Source of the DNA: Marivivens sp. | Lineage (GTDB): Bacteria > Pseudomonadota > Alphaproteobacteria > Rhodobacterales > Rhodobacteraceae | Length of the DNA: 18,927 bases | Direction of reading: 5' to 3' | Assembly (NCBI GenBank): GCA_024642185.1 | Contig: JAHEBR010000020.1 | Location: forward strand, 1 to 18,927 | In this document: piece by piece, positions 7,760-15,820 of the stretch | Layout: each line of letters opens with the position of its first letter | Position numbering within the stretch: the first letter of the stretch is position 1 | Notes under the pieces: model-generated | What the model saw: the letters and a program-made list of their open reading frames with translations, nothing else | Told to the model about the DNA's origin: nothing | The model's database searches: none | Made by a program: the position numbers and the translations under genes

Positions 7760-9136
7760 ATGAAGGTCATCATCTGTGGCGCAGGTCAGGTCGGATGGCA
7801 AATCGCGCGGCATCTGTCGGGCGAGCAAAATGATGTGACCATCGTCGATCTAAACTCTGATCTCGTCCGGCGTGCTACCGAAACCCTCGATGTCGGCGGG
7901 ATTGTGGGCCATGCCTCCTACCCGGATGTGCTTGAACGGGCGGGTGCACGCGATGCGGATATGGTGATTGCGGCGACCCATTCCGACGAGGTCAATATGG
8001 TAACCTGTCAGGTGGCGCATTCGGTGTTTTCGGTTCAGCGCAAGGTCGCGCGGATCCGGTCACAATCCTATCTCGAGACCGCCTATTCGGATCTCTACCG
8101 GCGCGAGCATATGCCGATTGATGTGTTGATCAGCCCTGAAAAAGAGGTTGCTGAGGCGGCGCTCCAACGCCTTGCTGCGCCTGCGACCTTTGACACGGAG
8201 AGCTTTCTGGATGGCAGGGCCCAGCTTCTGGGCATCACGGTCGGGGCCGAATGTCCGGTTATCAATACGCCGTTGCGGCAACTGACCGACCTTTTCTCGA
8301 CCCTTCAGGCCATCGTTGTCGGCATTCGCCGCGAAGGAACCCTGTTTGCCCCTGCGCCCGGCGACCAGATATTTGCGGGCGATGCCTGCTATGTCTTTGC
8401 CGCGACGCAGGATGTGAATCGAACGCTCGAGATCTTCGGTAAATCCACGAAAAGGCAAGAGCGCGTGGTTATCGTCGGCGGTGGCAATGTCGGTTTGGCT
8501 GTGGCGCAAGAGCTGGAGCGGCGAACAGAACGGGTCAGGGTGAAGATCATCGAGCGCGATCGTGCGCGGGCCGAAGTCGCTGCGGATTCGTTAAATAGAA
8601 CAATCGTTCTGAATGGTGATGGCCTCGACTCCGGGCTTCTGAGCGAGGCCAACGTCGAGACGGCCGATGCCGTTTTGGCCGTTACCGACGATGACAAGAC
8701 CAATATGCTCGCCGCAGTGCGGGCCAAGGCGATGGGCTGTTCGATGACCATCTGTCTGGTCAACGACCCGACGCTCGCGCCATTGATGGCTCCGCTCGGG
8801 ATCGACGCCTATATCAATCCGCGCGCGACCACTGTCAGCTCGATCCTGCGCCATATTCGCCATGGGCGTGTGAAAGGTGTGTATTCGATTGGCGATGCCG
8901 AGGCCGAGTTGATCGAAGCTCAGGTGCTGGGAACTTCTCCCATTGCCGGCCAGCGCATCCGCGATATCGCATTTCCCGAAGGCGTCTTGCTGGGCGCGGT
9001 CCTCAAGGAGGGCAAGCTGGTCAAGCCAAACGGCAGCCTCAGGATCGACGAGGGCGACCACATCGCCATTTTCGCAATGGCCAGTGATGTTCCGGAGGTC
9101 GAGCGCCTTTTGCAGGTCTCGATCGACTACTTCTGA
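7760..9136 (+). CDS. trkA: TrkA, NAD-binding regulatory subunit of the Trk potassium uptake system
   Basis: A 458-residue cytosolic protein built from two RCK units. Each has a Rossmann-type TrkA_N domain with a glycine-rich nucleotide motif (GAGQVGWQIA near residue 6; GGGNVGLAVA near residue 240), followed by a TrkA_C domain (about 130-215 and 370-458). It forms a ring under TrkH and gates it in response to nucleotides. The ATG at 7760 has a good AAGGAG site. It follows ntrX after 62 bases, in which I found no convincing promoter or terminator. Its stop overlaps the trkH start by one base (TGATG), consistent with coupled synthesis of both subunits. Length and motifs are normal. Confidence 0.95.
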   Translation: MKVIICGAGQVGWQIARHLSGEQNDVTIVDLNSDLVRRATETLDVGGIVGHASYPDVLERAGARDADMVIAATHSDEVNMVTCQVAHSVFSVQRKVARIRSQSYLETAYSDLYRREHMPIDVLISPEKEVAEAALQRLAAPATFDTESFLDGRAQLLGITVGAECPVINTPLRQLTDLFSTLQAIVVGIRREGTLFAPAPGDQIFAGDACYVFAATQDVNRTLEIFGKSTKRQERVVIVGGGNVGLAVAQELERRTERVRVKIIERDRARAEVAADSLNRTIVLNGDGLDSGLLSEANVETADAVLAVTDDDKTNMLAAVRAKAMGCSMTICLVNDPTLAPLMAPLGIDAYINPRATTVSSILRHIRHGRVKGVYSIGDAEAELIEAQVLGTSPIAGQRIRDIAFPEGVLLGAVLKEGKLVKPNGSLRIDEGDHIAIFAMASDVPEVERLLQVSIDYF

Positions 9137-10656
9137 TGTATGCACGGCTCGCCAGCCTTCCCCTATTCGTGCTTCTGATGGCGATCGGATCGGCGGCGAT
9201 GATCGTGCCGTCGATGCACGCTCTGTCGATTGGCAATCATGCTGTTGCGCGGGTGTTCTTCTACTGGATGATCCTGTTTCTGCTCCTGACGGCCCTGATC
9301 GCGATTGCCTCAAGCGGGTCAAGGCCCAAAAGTCAAACCCGGAGCCATCTTTCGACCCTGATCGCCGCCTACCTTCTTTTGCCGGCGATGCTCGCCGTTC
9401 CCTTTTTCGAATTGACGCGTGGCTACGGCTTTCTGAGCGCATGGTTCGAGATGGTGTCCTCTTTCACCACCACCGGGGCGACGCTGTTTGACCGACCCTA
9501 TGTTCTCCCGCATTCCTTGCATTTGTGGCGCGGTCTTGTTGGATGGCTGGGCGGCCTTTTCATTTGGGTCATAGCTGTGGCCCTGCTGGCGCCGCTTAAC
9601 CTTGGCGGGTTTGAAGTGCGCGCGCAGGCGCGATCTCTGACCCGGTTGCCGGGCGCTAGTCAGACCGGTCCTTTGGCCGATCCCTCTGAGCGGCTCATTC
9701 ATTATGCTGCCAGACTGGCCCCGCTTTATTCTGCCGCGACCGGCGTTCTGTGGCTCGGCCTCATCTTTGCGGGCGAAACCCCGTTCGTTGCCGTAGTTCA
9801 CGCGATGTCGGTGATGTCGACCTCGGGCATTTCACCCATCGGCGGGCTTTATCCCGCCGACAGCGGAATTCTGGGCGAGTTGATCATGTTTCCGTTCTTC
9901 TTCTTTGCCCTGTCCCGGCTCACGTTCTCCCGCAGCCTCATGGGCGAGGAACGGACCGCATTTTGGAAAGATCCCGAGTTTCGCCTTGGGATTGGCCTCG
10001 TTCTGTTTGTTCCGACACTCCTTTTCCTGCGGCATTTTTTCGTCGGGTTCGATCTCACGAGCCTTGAAGGCCTTCGCGCCGCGCTCCGGTCGATATGGGG
10101 AGCGACATTTACCGTCCTGTCTTTCCTTACGACGACCGGATTTGAGGCGCATGATTGGACGCTGGCAGCACGGTGGGCAGGATTGCCGACACCAGGCCTG
10201 GTGCTTGTCGGTCTGGCGCTTGTCGGTGGGGGTATTGCGACGACGGCGGGCGGGGTCAAACTCCTGCGTGTCTACGCCCTGATCCGCCACAGCGAGCGCG
10301 AACTGGAGCGGCTGGTGCATCCCCATTCGCTGGGAGGTTCGGGTCAGGAAGCCCGGCGCATTCGGCGGCAAGGGGCGTTTGTTGCCTGGACCTTCTTCAT
10401 GATCTTCGCGATCAGCATTTGTGGTGTGATTGTTCTGCTGTCGCTGACCGGAGTGCAGTTCGAAACCGCAACCGTGCTGGCAGTTGCCGCCATCTCGACG
10501 ACCGGGCCATTGGCCGAGGTTGCCGCCGAAGATCCCATTGCGATCTCGGGCATTCCGGACGCGGCCAAGTTCATTCTGATGTTGACGATGGTGCTCGGGC
10601 GGCTTGAAGCAATGGCGATTATCGCGCTGCTTAATCCTGATATCTGGCGCAAATAG
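9136..10656 (+). CDS. trkH: TrkH-type potassium channel/transporter subunit
   Basis: A 506-residue polytopic inner-membrane protein, the pore of the Trk K+ uptake system. Four repeated pore loops with the glycine filter are visible: TTTGA (111-115), STSGIS (228-233), TTTGF (332-336) and STTGP (454-458). Each is followed by a hydrophobic membrane segment, as in the SKT superfamily. The start ATG at 9136 overlaps the trkA stop by one base. I cannot distinguish TrkH from TrkG by sequence reading alone, but pairing with trkA makes the role clear. K+ uptake genes next to ntrYX are common in alphaproteobacteria. A 106-base gap separates it from hfq. Confidence 0.93.
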   Translation: MYARLASLPLFVLLMAIGSAAMIVPSMHALSIGNHAVARVFFYWMILFLLLTALIAIASSGSRPKSQTRSHLSTLIAAYLLLPAMLAVPFFELTRGYGFLSAWFEMVSSFTTTGATLFDRPYVLPHSLHLWRGLVGWLGGLFIWVIAVALLAPLNLGGFEVRAQARSLTRLPGASQTGPLADPSERLIHYAARLAPLYSAATGVLWLGLIFAGETPFVAVVHAMSVMSTSGISPIGGLYPADSGILGELIMFPFFFFALSRLTFSRSLMGEERTAFWKDPEFRLGIGLVLFVPTLLFLRHFFVGFDLTSLEGLRAALRSIWGATFTVLSFLTTTGFEAHDWTLAARWAGLPTPGLVLVGLALVGGGIATTAGGVKLLRVYALIRHSERELERLVHPHSLGGSGQEARRIRRQGAFVAWTFFMIFAISICGVIVLLSLTGVQFETATVLAVAAISTTGPLAEVAAEDPIAISGIPDAAKFILMLTMVLGRLEAMAIIALLNPDIWRK

Positions 10657-10727
10657 ACCCGTGAGCCTCGGAATTTTTGGGCTGGAAACTCAATTCAGGG
10701 TTGGACATACTTGCCCCAATAACAACA

Positions 10728-10743
10728 CGGCCGGAACCGGCCG
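10728..10743 (+). promoter_or_regulatory. GC-rich hairpin in the hfq leader
   Basis: CGGCCG, a GAAC loop and CGGCCG form a perfect 6-bp hairpin (7-bp inverted repeat if the loop bases pair). It ends 19 bases before the hfq start codon and just ahead of the Shine-Dalgarno sequence AAGGGAAG. No T-tract follows, so it is not an intrinsic terminator. It could protect the hfq mRNA 5' end, mark a processing site between trkH and hfq, or affect ribosome access. The structure is seen; its role is inference. Confidence 0.45.
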
Positions 10744-10762
10744 CAAGAATAAGGGAAGCAAG

Positions 10763-10996
10763 ATGGCGACCGACAAACAGAATCTGCAGGATGCCTTTTT
10801 GAACCACGTCCGCAAGACGAAGGTTCCGGTGACGATTTTCTTGGTTAATGGCGTGAAACTGCAAGGCGTCATCACATGGTTCGACAGCTTCTGCGTGCTC
10901 CTGCGCCGCGATGGCCAGTCGCAGCTTGTCTACAAGAGTGCGATCTCGACGATCATGCCGGCGCAGCCGATCAACCTCTATGACGGCGAAGAATAG
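10763..10996 (+). CDS. hfq: Hfq, RNA chaperone
   Basis: A 77-residue Sm-like protein that forms a hexameric ring and helps small RNAs pair with mRNAs. Sm1 and Sm2 are clear: QNLQDAFLN at the start, VPVTIFLVNGVKLQG, and VYKSAISTIMP. The second motif has Ser where Escherichia coli Hfq has His57 (YKHAIST). The C-terminal tail is nearly absent, ending INLYDGEE, as is usual in alphaproteobacteria. The ATG at 10763 follows AAGGGAAG; longer in-frame extensions upstream lack Hfq homology. hflX starts five bases after its stop, a conserved pairing. A GC-rich hairpin precedes the gene. Confidence 0.97.
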   Translation: MATDKQNLQDAFLNHVRKTKVPVTIFLVNGVKLQGVITWFDSFCVLLRRDGQSQLVYKSAISTIMPAQPINLYDGEE

Positions 10997-11001
10997 GCAT
11001 C

Positions 11002-12273
11002 ATGGAAACCGATAGGCCCGCCACGCGGGCCTGGGTGCTGCACCCCGACATCAAGACCGACCGGGACCGCCGCGCCGCGGGACCGGCGCTTGAGGAAGCC
11101 GTCGCGCTTGCGGCGGCTTTGCCTAATCTCGAGGTTATAGGCTCCGAGGTCGTGCCGCTCCCGAAGGTGCATCCGGGGATGTTTTTTGGGTCTGGCAAGA
11201 TTGCGGAGCTGAAGGCGCGTCTGGCTGATGCCGAGATCGAGCTTGTGTTGATCGACGGTCATGTGGGGCCGGTCCAGCAGCGCAACCTCGAAAAGGAGTG
11301 GGGTGTCAAACTCCTCGACCGGACGGGCCTTATCCTCGAGATTTTCTCCGACCGCGCCCGCACCAACGAAGGTGTGTTGCAGGTCGAGATGGCCGCGCTC
11401 TCCTATCAGCGCACCCGCCTTGTCCGCGCCTGGACCCACCTTGAACGTCAGCGGGGCGGGCTTGGCTTCGTGGGCGGCCCGGGCGAGACCCAGATCGAGG
11501 CCGACCGGCGCGCCATCGACGACCAGCTCGTGCGGCTGAGGCGCCAGCTCGACAAGGTGGTGAAAACCCGCGAGCTGCACCGCAAGGCGCGCGCCAAGGT
11601 GCCGTTTCCGATCGTGGCTCTGGTGGGCTACACGAACGCTGGCAAGTCGACCCTGTTCAACAGGCTGACCGGGGCGGAGGTATTCGCCAAGGACATGCTT
11701 TTCGCCACGCTCGATCCGACCATGCGGCGGGTTGTCCTGCCCTCGGGCGACGAGATCATCCTGTCGGACACGGTGGGCTTTATCTCCGATCTGCCGACCG
11801 AGTTGGTGGCTGCCTTCCGGGCAACGCTCGAGGAGGTGCTGGATGCCGATCTTATCGTTCATGTCCGCGACATTTCGCATTCCCAGCATGAAGAGCAAGC
11901 GCGGGACGTGATGGAGATCCTGCACAGCATAGGGGTCGCCGAAGGAGCGCCGATGCTTGAGGTCTGGAACAAAATAGACCGACTCAGTGCAACCGATCAG
12001 GAGGCGATGCGCAATTCTGATGCGCGCTCGAAGGACGTTTTCGCCATTTCGGCGATTACGGGTGAAGGGCTCGATCGGCTCCTTGCGGAAATCGCCGTCC
12101 GGCTAAAGCCACCGCATTTGACCGAGACCCTTCGTCTGGCCCACTCCGAAGGCAAGAAACGCGCCTGGCTTTTCAAGGAAGGCGTGGTTGATAGTGAAGT
12201 GCAGGGCGAAGAAGGCTCTGAAATGACGATCACCTGGACACCCCTGCAGAAGGAGCGCTTCGCGCGCCTCTGA
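11002..12273 (+). CDS. hflX: HflX, ribosome-associated GTPase
   Basis: A 423-residue OBG-HflX superfamily GTPase that splits stalled or idle 70S ribosomes in studied bacteria. The N-terminal HflX domain covers about 1-195 and includes the family signature GFVGGPGETQIEADRR before the linker helices. The G domain has G1 GYTNAGKS (209-216), G3 DTVGF (from D256) and G4 NKID (323-326). The start ATG at 11002 lies five bases after the hfq stop with only a weak ribosome binding site, so translation may depend on hfq translation. A terminator-like repeat follows immediately. All GTP-binding residues appear intact. Confidence 0.95.
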   Translation: METDRPATRAWVLHPDIKTDRDRRAAGPALEEAVALAAALPNLEVIGSEVVPLPKVHPGMFFGSGKIAELKARLADAEIELVLIDGHVGPVQQRNLEKEWGVKLLDRTGLILEIFSDRARTNEGVLQVEMAALSYQRTRLVRAWTHLERQRGGLGFVGGPGETQIEADRRAIDDQLVRLRRQLDKVVKTRELHRKARAKVPFPIVALVGYTNAGKSTLFNRLTGAEVFAKDMLFATLDPTMRRVVLPSGDEIILSDTVGFISDLPTELVAAFRATLEEVLDADLIVHVRDISHSQHEEQARDVMEILHSIGVAEGAPMLEVWNKIDRLSATDQEAMRNSDARSKDVFAISAITGEGLDRLLAEIAVRLKPPHLTETLRLAHSEGKKRAWLFKEGVVDSEVQGEEGSEMTITWTPLQKERFARL

Positions 12274-12276
12274 AGA

Positions 12277-12324
12277 GGGGGCTCTGCCCCCGCCCTTCGG
12301 GCTCCCCCGGAGTATTTTTGGCCA
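12277..12324 (+). terminator. Terminator-like extragenic repeat after hflX (copy A)
   Basis: Starting three bases after the hflX stop are three stacked hairpins: GGGGGC-TCT-GCCCCC, GCCC-TTC-GGGC, and CTCC-CCC-GGAG. The last is followed by TATTTTTGGCC. The final hairpin plus T5 can act as an intrinsic terminator for the hflX transcript. The same layout recurs twice at 15768-15907. It also separates hflX from the convergent acylase gene, whose stop lies eight bases further on. Confidence 0.7.
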
Positions 12325-12331
12325 CAAGATG

Positions 12332-14794
12332 TTAGGGGCGCGGGACAAGCTCCATGATGCCGACTGCAGCGGCACGGGCGAGGGCCGGATCGAGTGACAT
12401 AGGGATATATTCGCCGCGCCGCCAAAGCTCGCCCAGGTCGTCATAGTGCCGGCTGAGGGGGTGGCCCGACTGGCCAGTCGATATTATGAAGACCGAGCTG
12501 TCGGGATCGGCGAAGTCATAGACCCCGCGGTAGCCGGCGGCGTGGACGTTCTGGAAGGGGTTTGGCTCTTCTCCCGAGGTGCGGCCGCGCAGAAGCGTAT
12601 TGTCGCCGCCACTGGTGGACTGGCGGATATTGACGAACCAGTTGAGGATCGGCACTTCGCCCAGGGTGGGGTGATCGTGGGTGGCCTGATGCGCGTCACC
12701 CCAGCGCAGGGATTGCAGGTCCTGCCCATAGGTATCGTTGATCCAGACGATCGCGTCGTCGAGGGCGGCGCGGGCCATTTCGGTGCAGGTCTCGATCCGG
12801 GCCGATTGGGCCACATCGCACCAGACCGCCGCGCCTTCGGTATTGCGGAAGACACGCTCGATGAAGAGCGGCTCGACATGGGTATAGTCTTCGGCCAGAG
12901 GGCCGAGATCGTCGGAGATCAGCCGCACCTGCAGCGCCCGGAGCCAGGCGGCATAGATGAGGGGCTCGGGCAGGTGTTCGTTCATCTCGCCGTTCCAGTC
13001 GGCCAGAAGCTGTAGCGCGGTCTGGCGTTCGGCCTCGAGGGTTCCGGCGGGGGCGGCCTCGCCGGTAAACCACAGATCGGCGCCGATGAGCGGAAGGAGC
13101 GAGCGGGCGGTGAAGCTCACCGTGTCGAGCTGGGCTTCGATGAAGCTTTCGCGGGTATGCACCTCGCGGGATTGCATCAAAAGGCGCCAGCGGTTGATCC
13201 GCTGCGTGTCGCCCCACTCGAACGACATATGTTCGGGGAAGGGGCGATCGAGCACCTTGTTGTTGGTGTTACCGAGGAGGCCGCCCTCTGGATCGATGAA
13301 TTCAGGGTTGGTGGCGTAGGGCAGGGTGCCGATCCAACGGTTCTGGGCGAGATATCCATAGGTGGGCAACCGCCCCTGGCTTTGATGCCCAAGGCTGCGG
13401 CGCGGGAAGGCGCCAATGGTTTTCATCGCGACCTGGTTGCGATCTGCCAGCATGAGGTTTTGCGAGGGAGCTATAAAATCCTTGGCCGCTGCAATCGCCT
13501 GATCAATATTGTGCGCGCGCATGATGCCCACCCCAGCGCTGAGCGAGGTGTCGTGGTCGGACAGGGCAGTCCAGGCGACCGAAGTTACATGGCCGGCCGG
13601 ACGGATGGCTCCGAGATCATATTGGTCAGGAGGCAGAACAGGGCCGTTTTCGGTCCATTGTAGTTTGATTGTGACGGCAGGCGCACCCGCGACGGCGATG
13701 ATACTGTCGCGAGAACGGAAAGGGGCCCAGCCGTCGGGGGTGCGGTATTCGTCGGGGTTCTGGGGGTTGACCTCTTCGATATAGACGTCCTGATCGTCCA
13801 GATAGCTCGAGGTCAGGCCCCAGCCGAGATCGGCGCTGCGGCCGATCAGGACGAGGGGCAGGCCGGGGATCGTCCCGCCGATGACACCGCCGGTCGAAAG
13901 CTCAAGTCGGGCGAGATACCAGATCGACGGGGCGGTCAGGCCGAGGTGTGGATCGTTGGCCAACAGGGTTGAGCCGGTGGCCGAACGGCTGACGCCCGCG
14001 GCCCAGGCGTTGGAGGCTCCTGCCAGGGGCAATGGCTTGACCGGTGAGAGCGGGTCAAATGGCATATGGCTGTCGGCCAGAAAGAGGGGAACATCCTCTA
14101 CAAGCTCGGCATAGCGCGGCAGGGCTGCGGTTCCGGTTCCGGGCGCGTCAGGCAGAATATCGGCCACACGCTCTGGTGAAAGGGCAAGCGAGGTTCGCGC
14201 GCGTAGGACCTCCGCCTGAAGGTGTCCTGAGAGCTGAAGCGCCATGAGCTTTAGGATCGCTATTGAATCCGCAGGTTGCCACGGAGCGATCGCTTGGCTG
14301 AAGACCCACATTTCCGGCGCGCCCCTTCCGCGGGCGCCCGAATTTACCTCGTCGATCCAGGCGTTAACGCCCGCACTATAGGCATTGAGCATCGCTCGCG
14401 TGCGCGCATCCTGCGCCTCGACCGAAGAGACCGCCAGATTGTAGAGATCGAAGCGGCGCAAGAGGCTGTCGATCTTGAGAGTACGGCTGCCGAAAAGCTC
14501 CGATAGCCGGCCCTGAACGGTACGCCGCAGCATGGTCATCTGCCAAAGGCGATCTTGGGCATGAGCATAGCCAAGGGCGTAAAACACATCCTCGTCGGTC
14601 TGACCGAAAATATGCGGCACGTCAGCGTTGTCACGGACGATCTCGACCGGGGCGGATATTCCCGCGACCTCGTATGTGCCGGTGTAATCCGGAAGAGATC
14701 GTGAGGCGAAATAGTAGATGAGGCCCAAAGCTCCGACCACGATGACGACGACACCGGTTGCAATACGCAGGAGCCATCGGAAGAGTTGCGCCAT
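12332..14794 (-). CDS. Penicillin acylase family Ntn hydrolase, membrane-anchored
   Basis: An 820-residue precursor of the penicillin G acylase/cephalosporin acylase/AHL acylase superfamily, which hydrolyses amide bonds. An N-terminal hydrophobic segment (about 10-30), with basic residues before it and no clear cleavage site, suggests a signal anchor with the enzyme in the periplasm. The alpha-chain part includes PHIFGQTDEDVFYALGYAHAQDRLWQM. The nucleophile is S261 in AGASNAWAAG; autocleavage before S261 would yield the beta chain. Supporting residues include NDPHL (280-284) and the oxyanion-region NTNNK (509-513) with R532. The ATG at 14794 has only a weak ribosome binding site. The substrate is unknown: beta-lactam side chains, acyl-homoserine lactones and other N-acyl compounds are all possible. 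The gene is convergent with hflX and divergent from the dehydrogenase gene. Confidence 0.9.
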   Translation of the reverse strand: MAQLFRWLLRIATGVVVIVVGALGLIYYFASRSLPDYTGTYEVAGISAPVEIVRDNADVPHIFGQTDEDVFYALGYAHAQDRLWQMTMLRRTVQGRLSELFGSRTLKIDSLLRRFDLYNLAVSSVEAQDARTRAMLNAYSAGVNAWIDEVNSGARGRGAPEMWVFSQAIAPWQPADSIAILKLMALQLSGHLQAEVLRARTSLALSPERVADILPDAPGTGTAALPRYAELVEDVPLFLADSHMPFDPLSPVKPLPLAGASNAWAAGVSRSATGSTLLANDPHLGLTAPSIWYLARLELSTGGVIGGTIPGLPLVLIGRSADLGWGLTSSYLDDQDVYIEEVNPQNPDEYRTPDGWAPFRSRDSIIAVAGAPAVTIKLQWTENGPVLPPDQYDLGAIRPAGHVTSVAWTALSDHDTSLSAGVGIMRAHNIDQAIAAAKDFIAPSQNLMLADRNQVAMKTIGAFPRRSLGHQSQGRLPTYGYLAQNRWIGTLPYATNPEFIDPEGGLLGNTNNKVLDRPFPEHMSFEWGDTQRINRWRLLMQSREVHTRESFIEAQLDTVSFTARSLLPLIGADLWFTGEAAPAGTLEAERQTALQLLADWNGEMNEHLPEPLIYAAWLRALQVRLISDDLGPLAEDYTHVEPLFIERVFRNTEGAAVWCDVAQSARIETCTEMARAALDDAIVWINDTYGQDLQSLRWGDAHQATHDHPTLGEVPILNWFVNIRQSTSGGDNTLLRGRTSGEEPNPFQNVHAAGYRGVYDFADPDSSVFIISTGQSGHPLSRHYDDLGELWRRGEYIPMSLDPALARAAAVGIMELVPRP

Positions 14795-14818
14795 CTTGTC
14801 TCGAACCCAAATGCCTTG

Positions 14819-14847
14819 TTGACGCCCCCTTTCCGGGGGTTAGGTAT
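14819..14847 (+). promoter_or_regulatory. Possible sigma-70 promoter for the dehydrogenase gene
   Basis: TTGACG (14819-14824) is followed after 16-17 bases by TAGGTA/AGGTAT (14841-14847). This is a good -35 with a mediocre -10, about 40 bp before the ATG at 14886. The spacer contains CCCCC-TTTCC-GGGGG (14825-14839), a 5-bp inverted repeat that could be an operator. The prediction is by eye only. Confidence 0.35.
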
Positions 14848-14885
14848 CGGTATCTGGTTTCACGGCAAAGCGCGAGGGGAGAACG

Positions 14886-15761
14886 ATGGCAAAGCTGGCA
14901 TTCCTGGGTCTTGGGGTGATGGGATATCCGATGGCGGGGCATCTGGCCGCCAAGGGGCATGAGGTCACGGTCTACAACCGCACAGCGGCCAAGGCCGAGA
15001 AATGGGCGGCGCAGCACGGTGGAAAATGGGCGGCGACGCCGGCCGAAGCGGCCGCGGGCGCCGATATGGTCATGGCCTGTGTCGGCAACGATGACGACCT
15101 GCGCGCCGTTTGTCTTGGTGAGACTGGTGCTTTCGCCGGAATGAAGGCGGGCGCTCTCTTTGTCGATCACACCACTGTCTCGGCTGCGGTCACACGTGAT
15201 CTCTATGCCGCTGCGAAAGACGTTGGCGTGAGCTTCGTCGATGCGCCGGTGTCGGGCGGCCAGGCAGGGGCCGAGAACGGCCAGCTTGTGATCATGTGTG
15301 GCGGCGAACAGGCCGCCTATGATGCGGCAGAGCCGGTGATGAATTCCTATGCCAAGCTCTGCAAGCGCCTTGGCGATAACGGAGCCGGGCAGTTGACGAA
15401 GATGGTCAACCAGATCTGTATCGCAGGCCTCGTGCAAGGTTTGTCCGAGGGCCTCCATTTTGCCGAGAAGGCAGGGCTGGACGGACGCGAGGTCATCGAG
15501 GTGATCGGCGGCGGCGCGGCCGGAAGCTGGCAGATGGTCAACCGCTACAAGACCATGCTCGATGACCACTTCGAGCACGGGTTTGCCGTCGACTGGATGC
15601 GCAAAGACCTCGGCATTTGCCTCGCCACCGCCAACGAGACCGGAGCGAGCCTGCCGGTCACCGCTCTTGTCGATCAATTCTACAAGGAAGTGCAGAAGAT
15701 GGGCGGCGGCCGCTGGGACACCTCGAGCCTCTTCAAACGCCTGCGCAAGCTCGACAGCTAA
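14886..15761 (+). CDS. Beta-hydroxyacid dehydrogenase family NAD(P)-dependent oxidoreductase (3-hydroxyisobutyrate dehydrogenase-like)
   Basis: A 291-residue soluble enzyme of the family that includes 3-hydroxyisobutyrate dehydrogenase, tartronate semialdehyde reductase and glyoxylate/succinic semialdehyde reductase. The N-terminal Rossmann motif is LGLGVMGYPMAGHL (7-20). The substrate-binding motif is DAPVSGGQAGAENG (119-132). The catalytic lysine is K172 in GQLTKMVNQ, with N175 beside it. The all-helical C-terminal domain includes WMRKDLGICLATAN. NR rather than an acidic residue after the second beta strand (VYNRT, 29-33) suggests a preference for NADPH. The ATG at 14886 has GAGGGGA upstream. 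The substrate cannot be settled from sequence. The neighbouring branched-chain amino acid transporter makes a role in valine breakdown (3-hydroxyisobutyrate) possible, but the genes are convergent and not one operon. Confidence 0.9.
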   Translation: MAKLAFLGLGVMGYPMAGHLAAKGHEVTVYNRTAAKAEKWAAQHGGKWAATPAEAAAGADMVMACVGNDDDLRAVCLGETGAFAGMKAGALFVDHTTVSAAVTRDLYAAAKDVGVSFVDAPVSGGQAGAENGQLVIMCGGEQAAYDAAEPVMNSYAKLCKRLGDNGAGQLTKMVNQICIAGLVQGLSEGLHFAEKAGLDGREVIEVIGGGAAGSWQMVNRYKTMLDDHFEHGFAVDWMRKDLGICLATANETGASLPVTALVDQFYKEVQKMGGGRWDTSSLFKRLRKLDS

Positions 15762-15767
15762 GAAAGA

Positions 15768-15820
15768 GGGGGCGCCGCCCCCGTCGCCTTTGGCGACTCC
15801 CCCGGAGTATTTCGGGCCAA
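15768..15820 (+). repeat. Terminator-like extragenic repeat after the dehydrogenase gene (copy B)
   Basis: Same design and orientation relative to its gene as copy A after hflX. It begins seven bases after the stop with GGGGGC-GCC-GCCCCC, then GTCGCC-TTT-GGCGAC, then CTCC-CCC-GGAG followed by TATTTCGGGCC. The stem sequences differ from copy A, but pairing is kept: GCCC/GGGC in copy A becomes GTCGCC/GGCGAC here. That indicates selection for structure or a shared mobile origin. Confidence 0.65.

Noticed and set aside
10701..10714. TTGGACATACTTGC before hfq as a sigma-54 promoter
   Set aside because: The GG and GC elements are separated by only 8 bases instead of 10, and the -24 part lacks the GGCAC core. 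A sigma-70 reading with AATAAC gives an 11-base spacer, also unacceptable.
10604..10762. Longer hfq product starting inside trkH
   Set aside because: The upstream part translates the trkH end in another frame and the intergenic region. Hfq similarity begins at the ATG at 10763, which has its own ribosome binding site.
12446..13015. Plus-strand open frame of 189 codons inside the acylase gene
   Set aside because: It is antisense to the conserved C-terminal part of the acylase, with no ribosome binding site or recognisable family.
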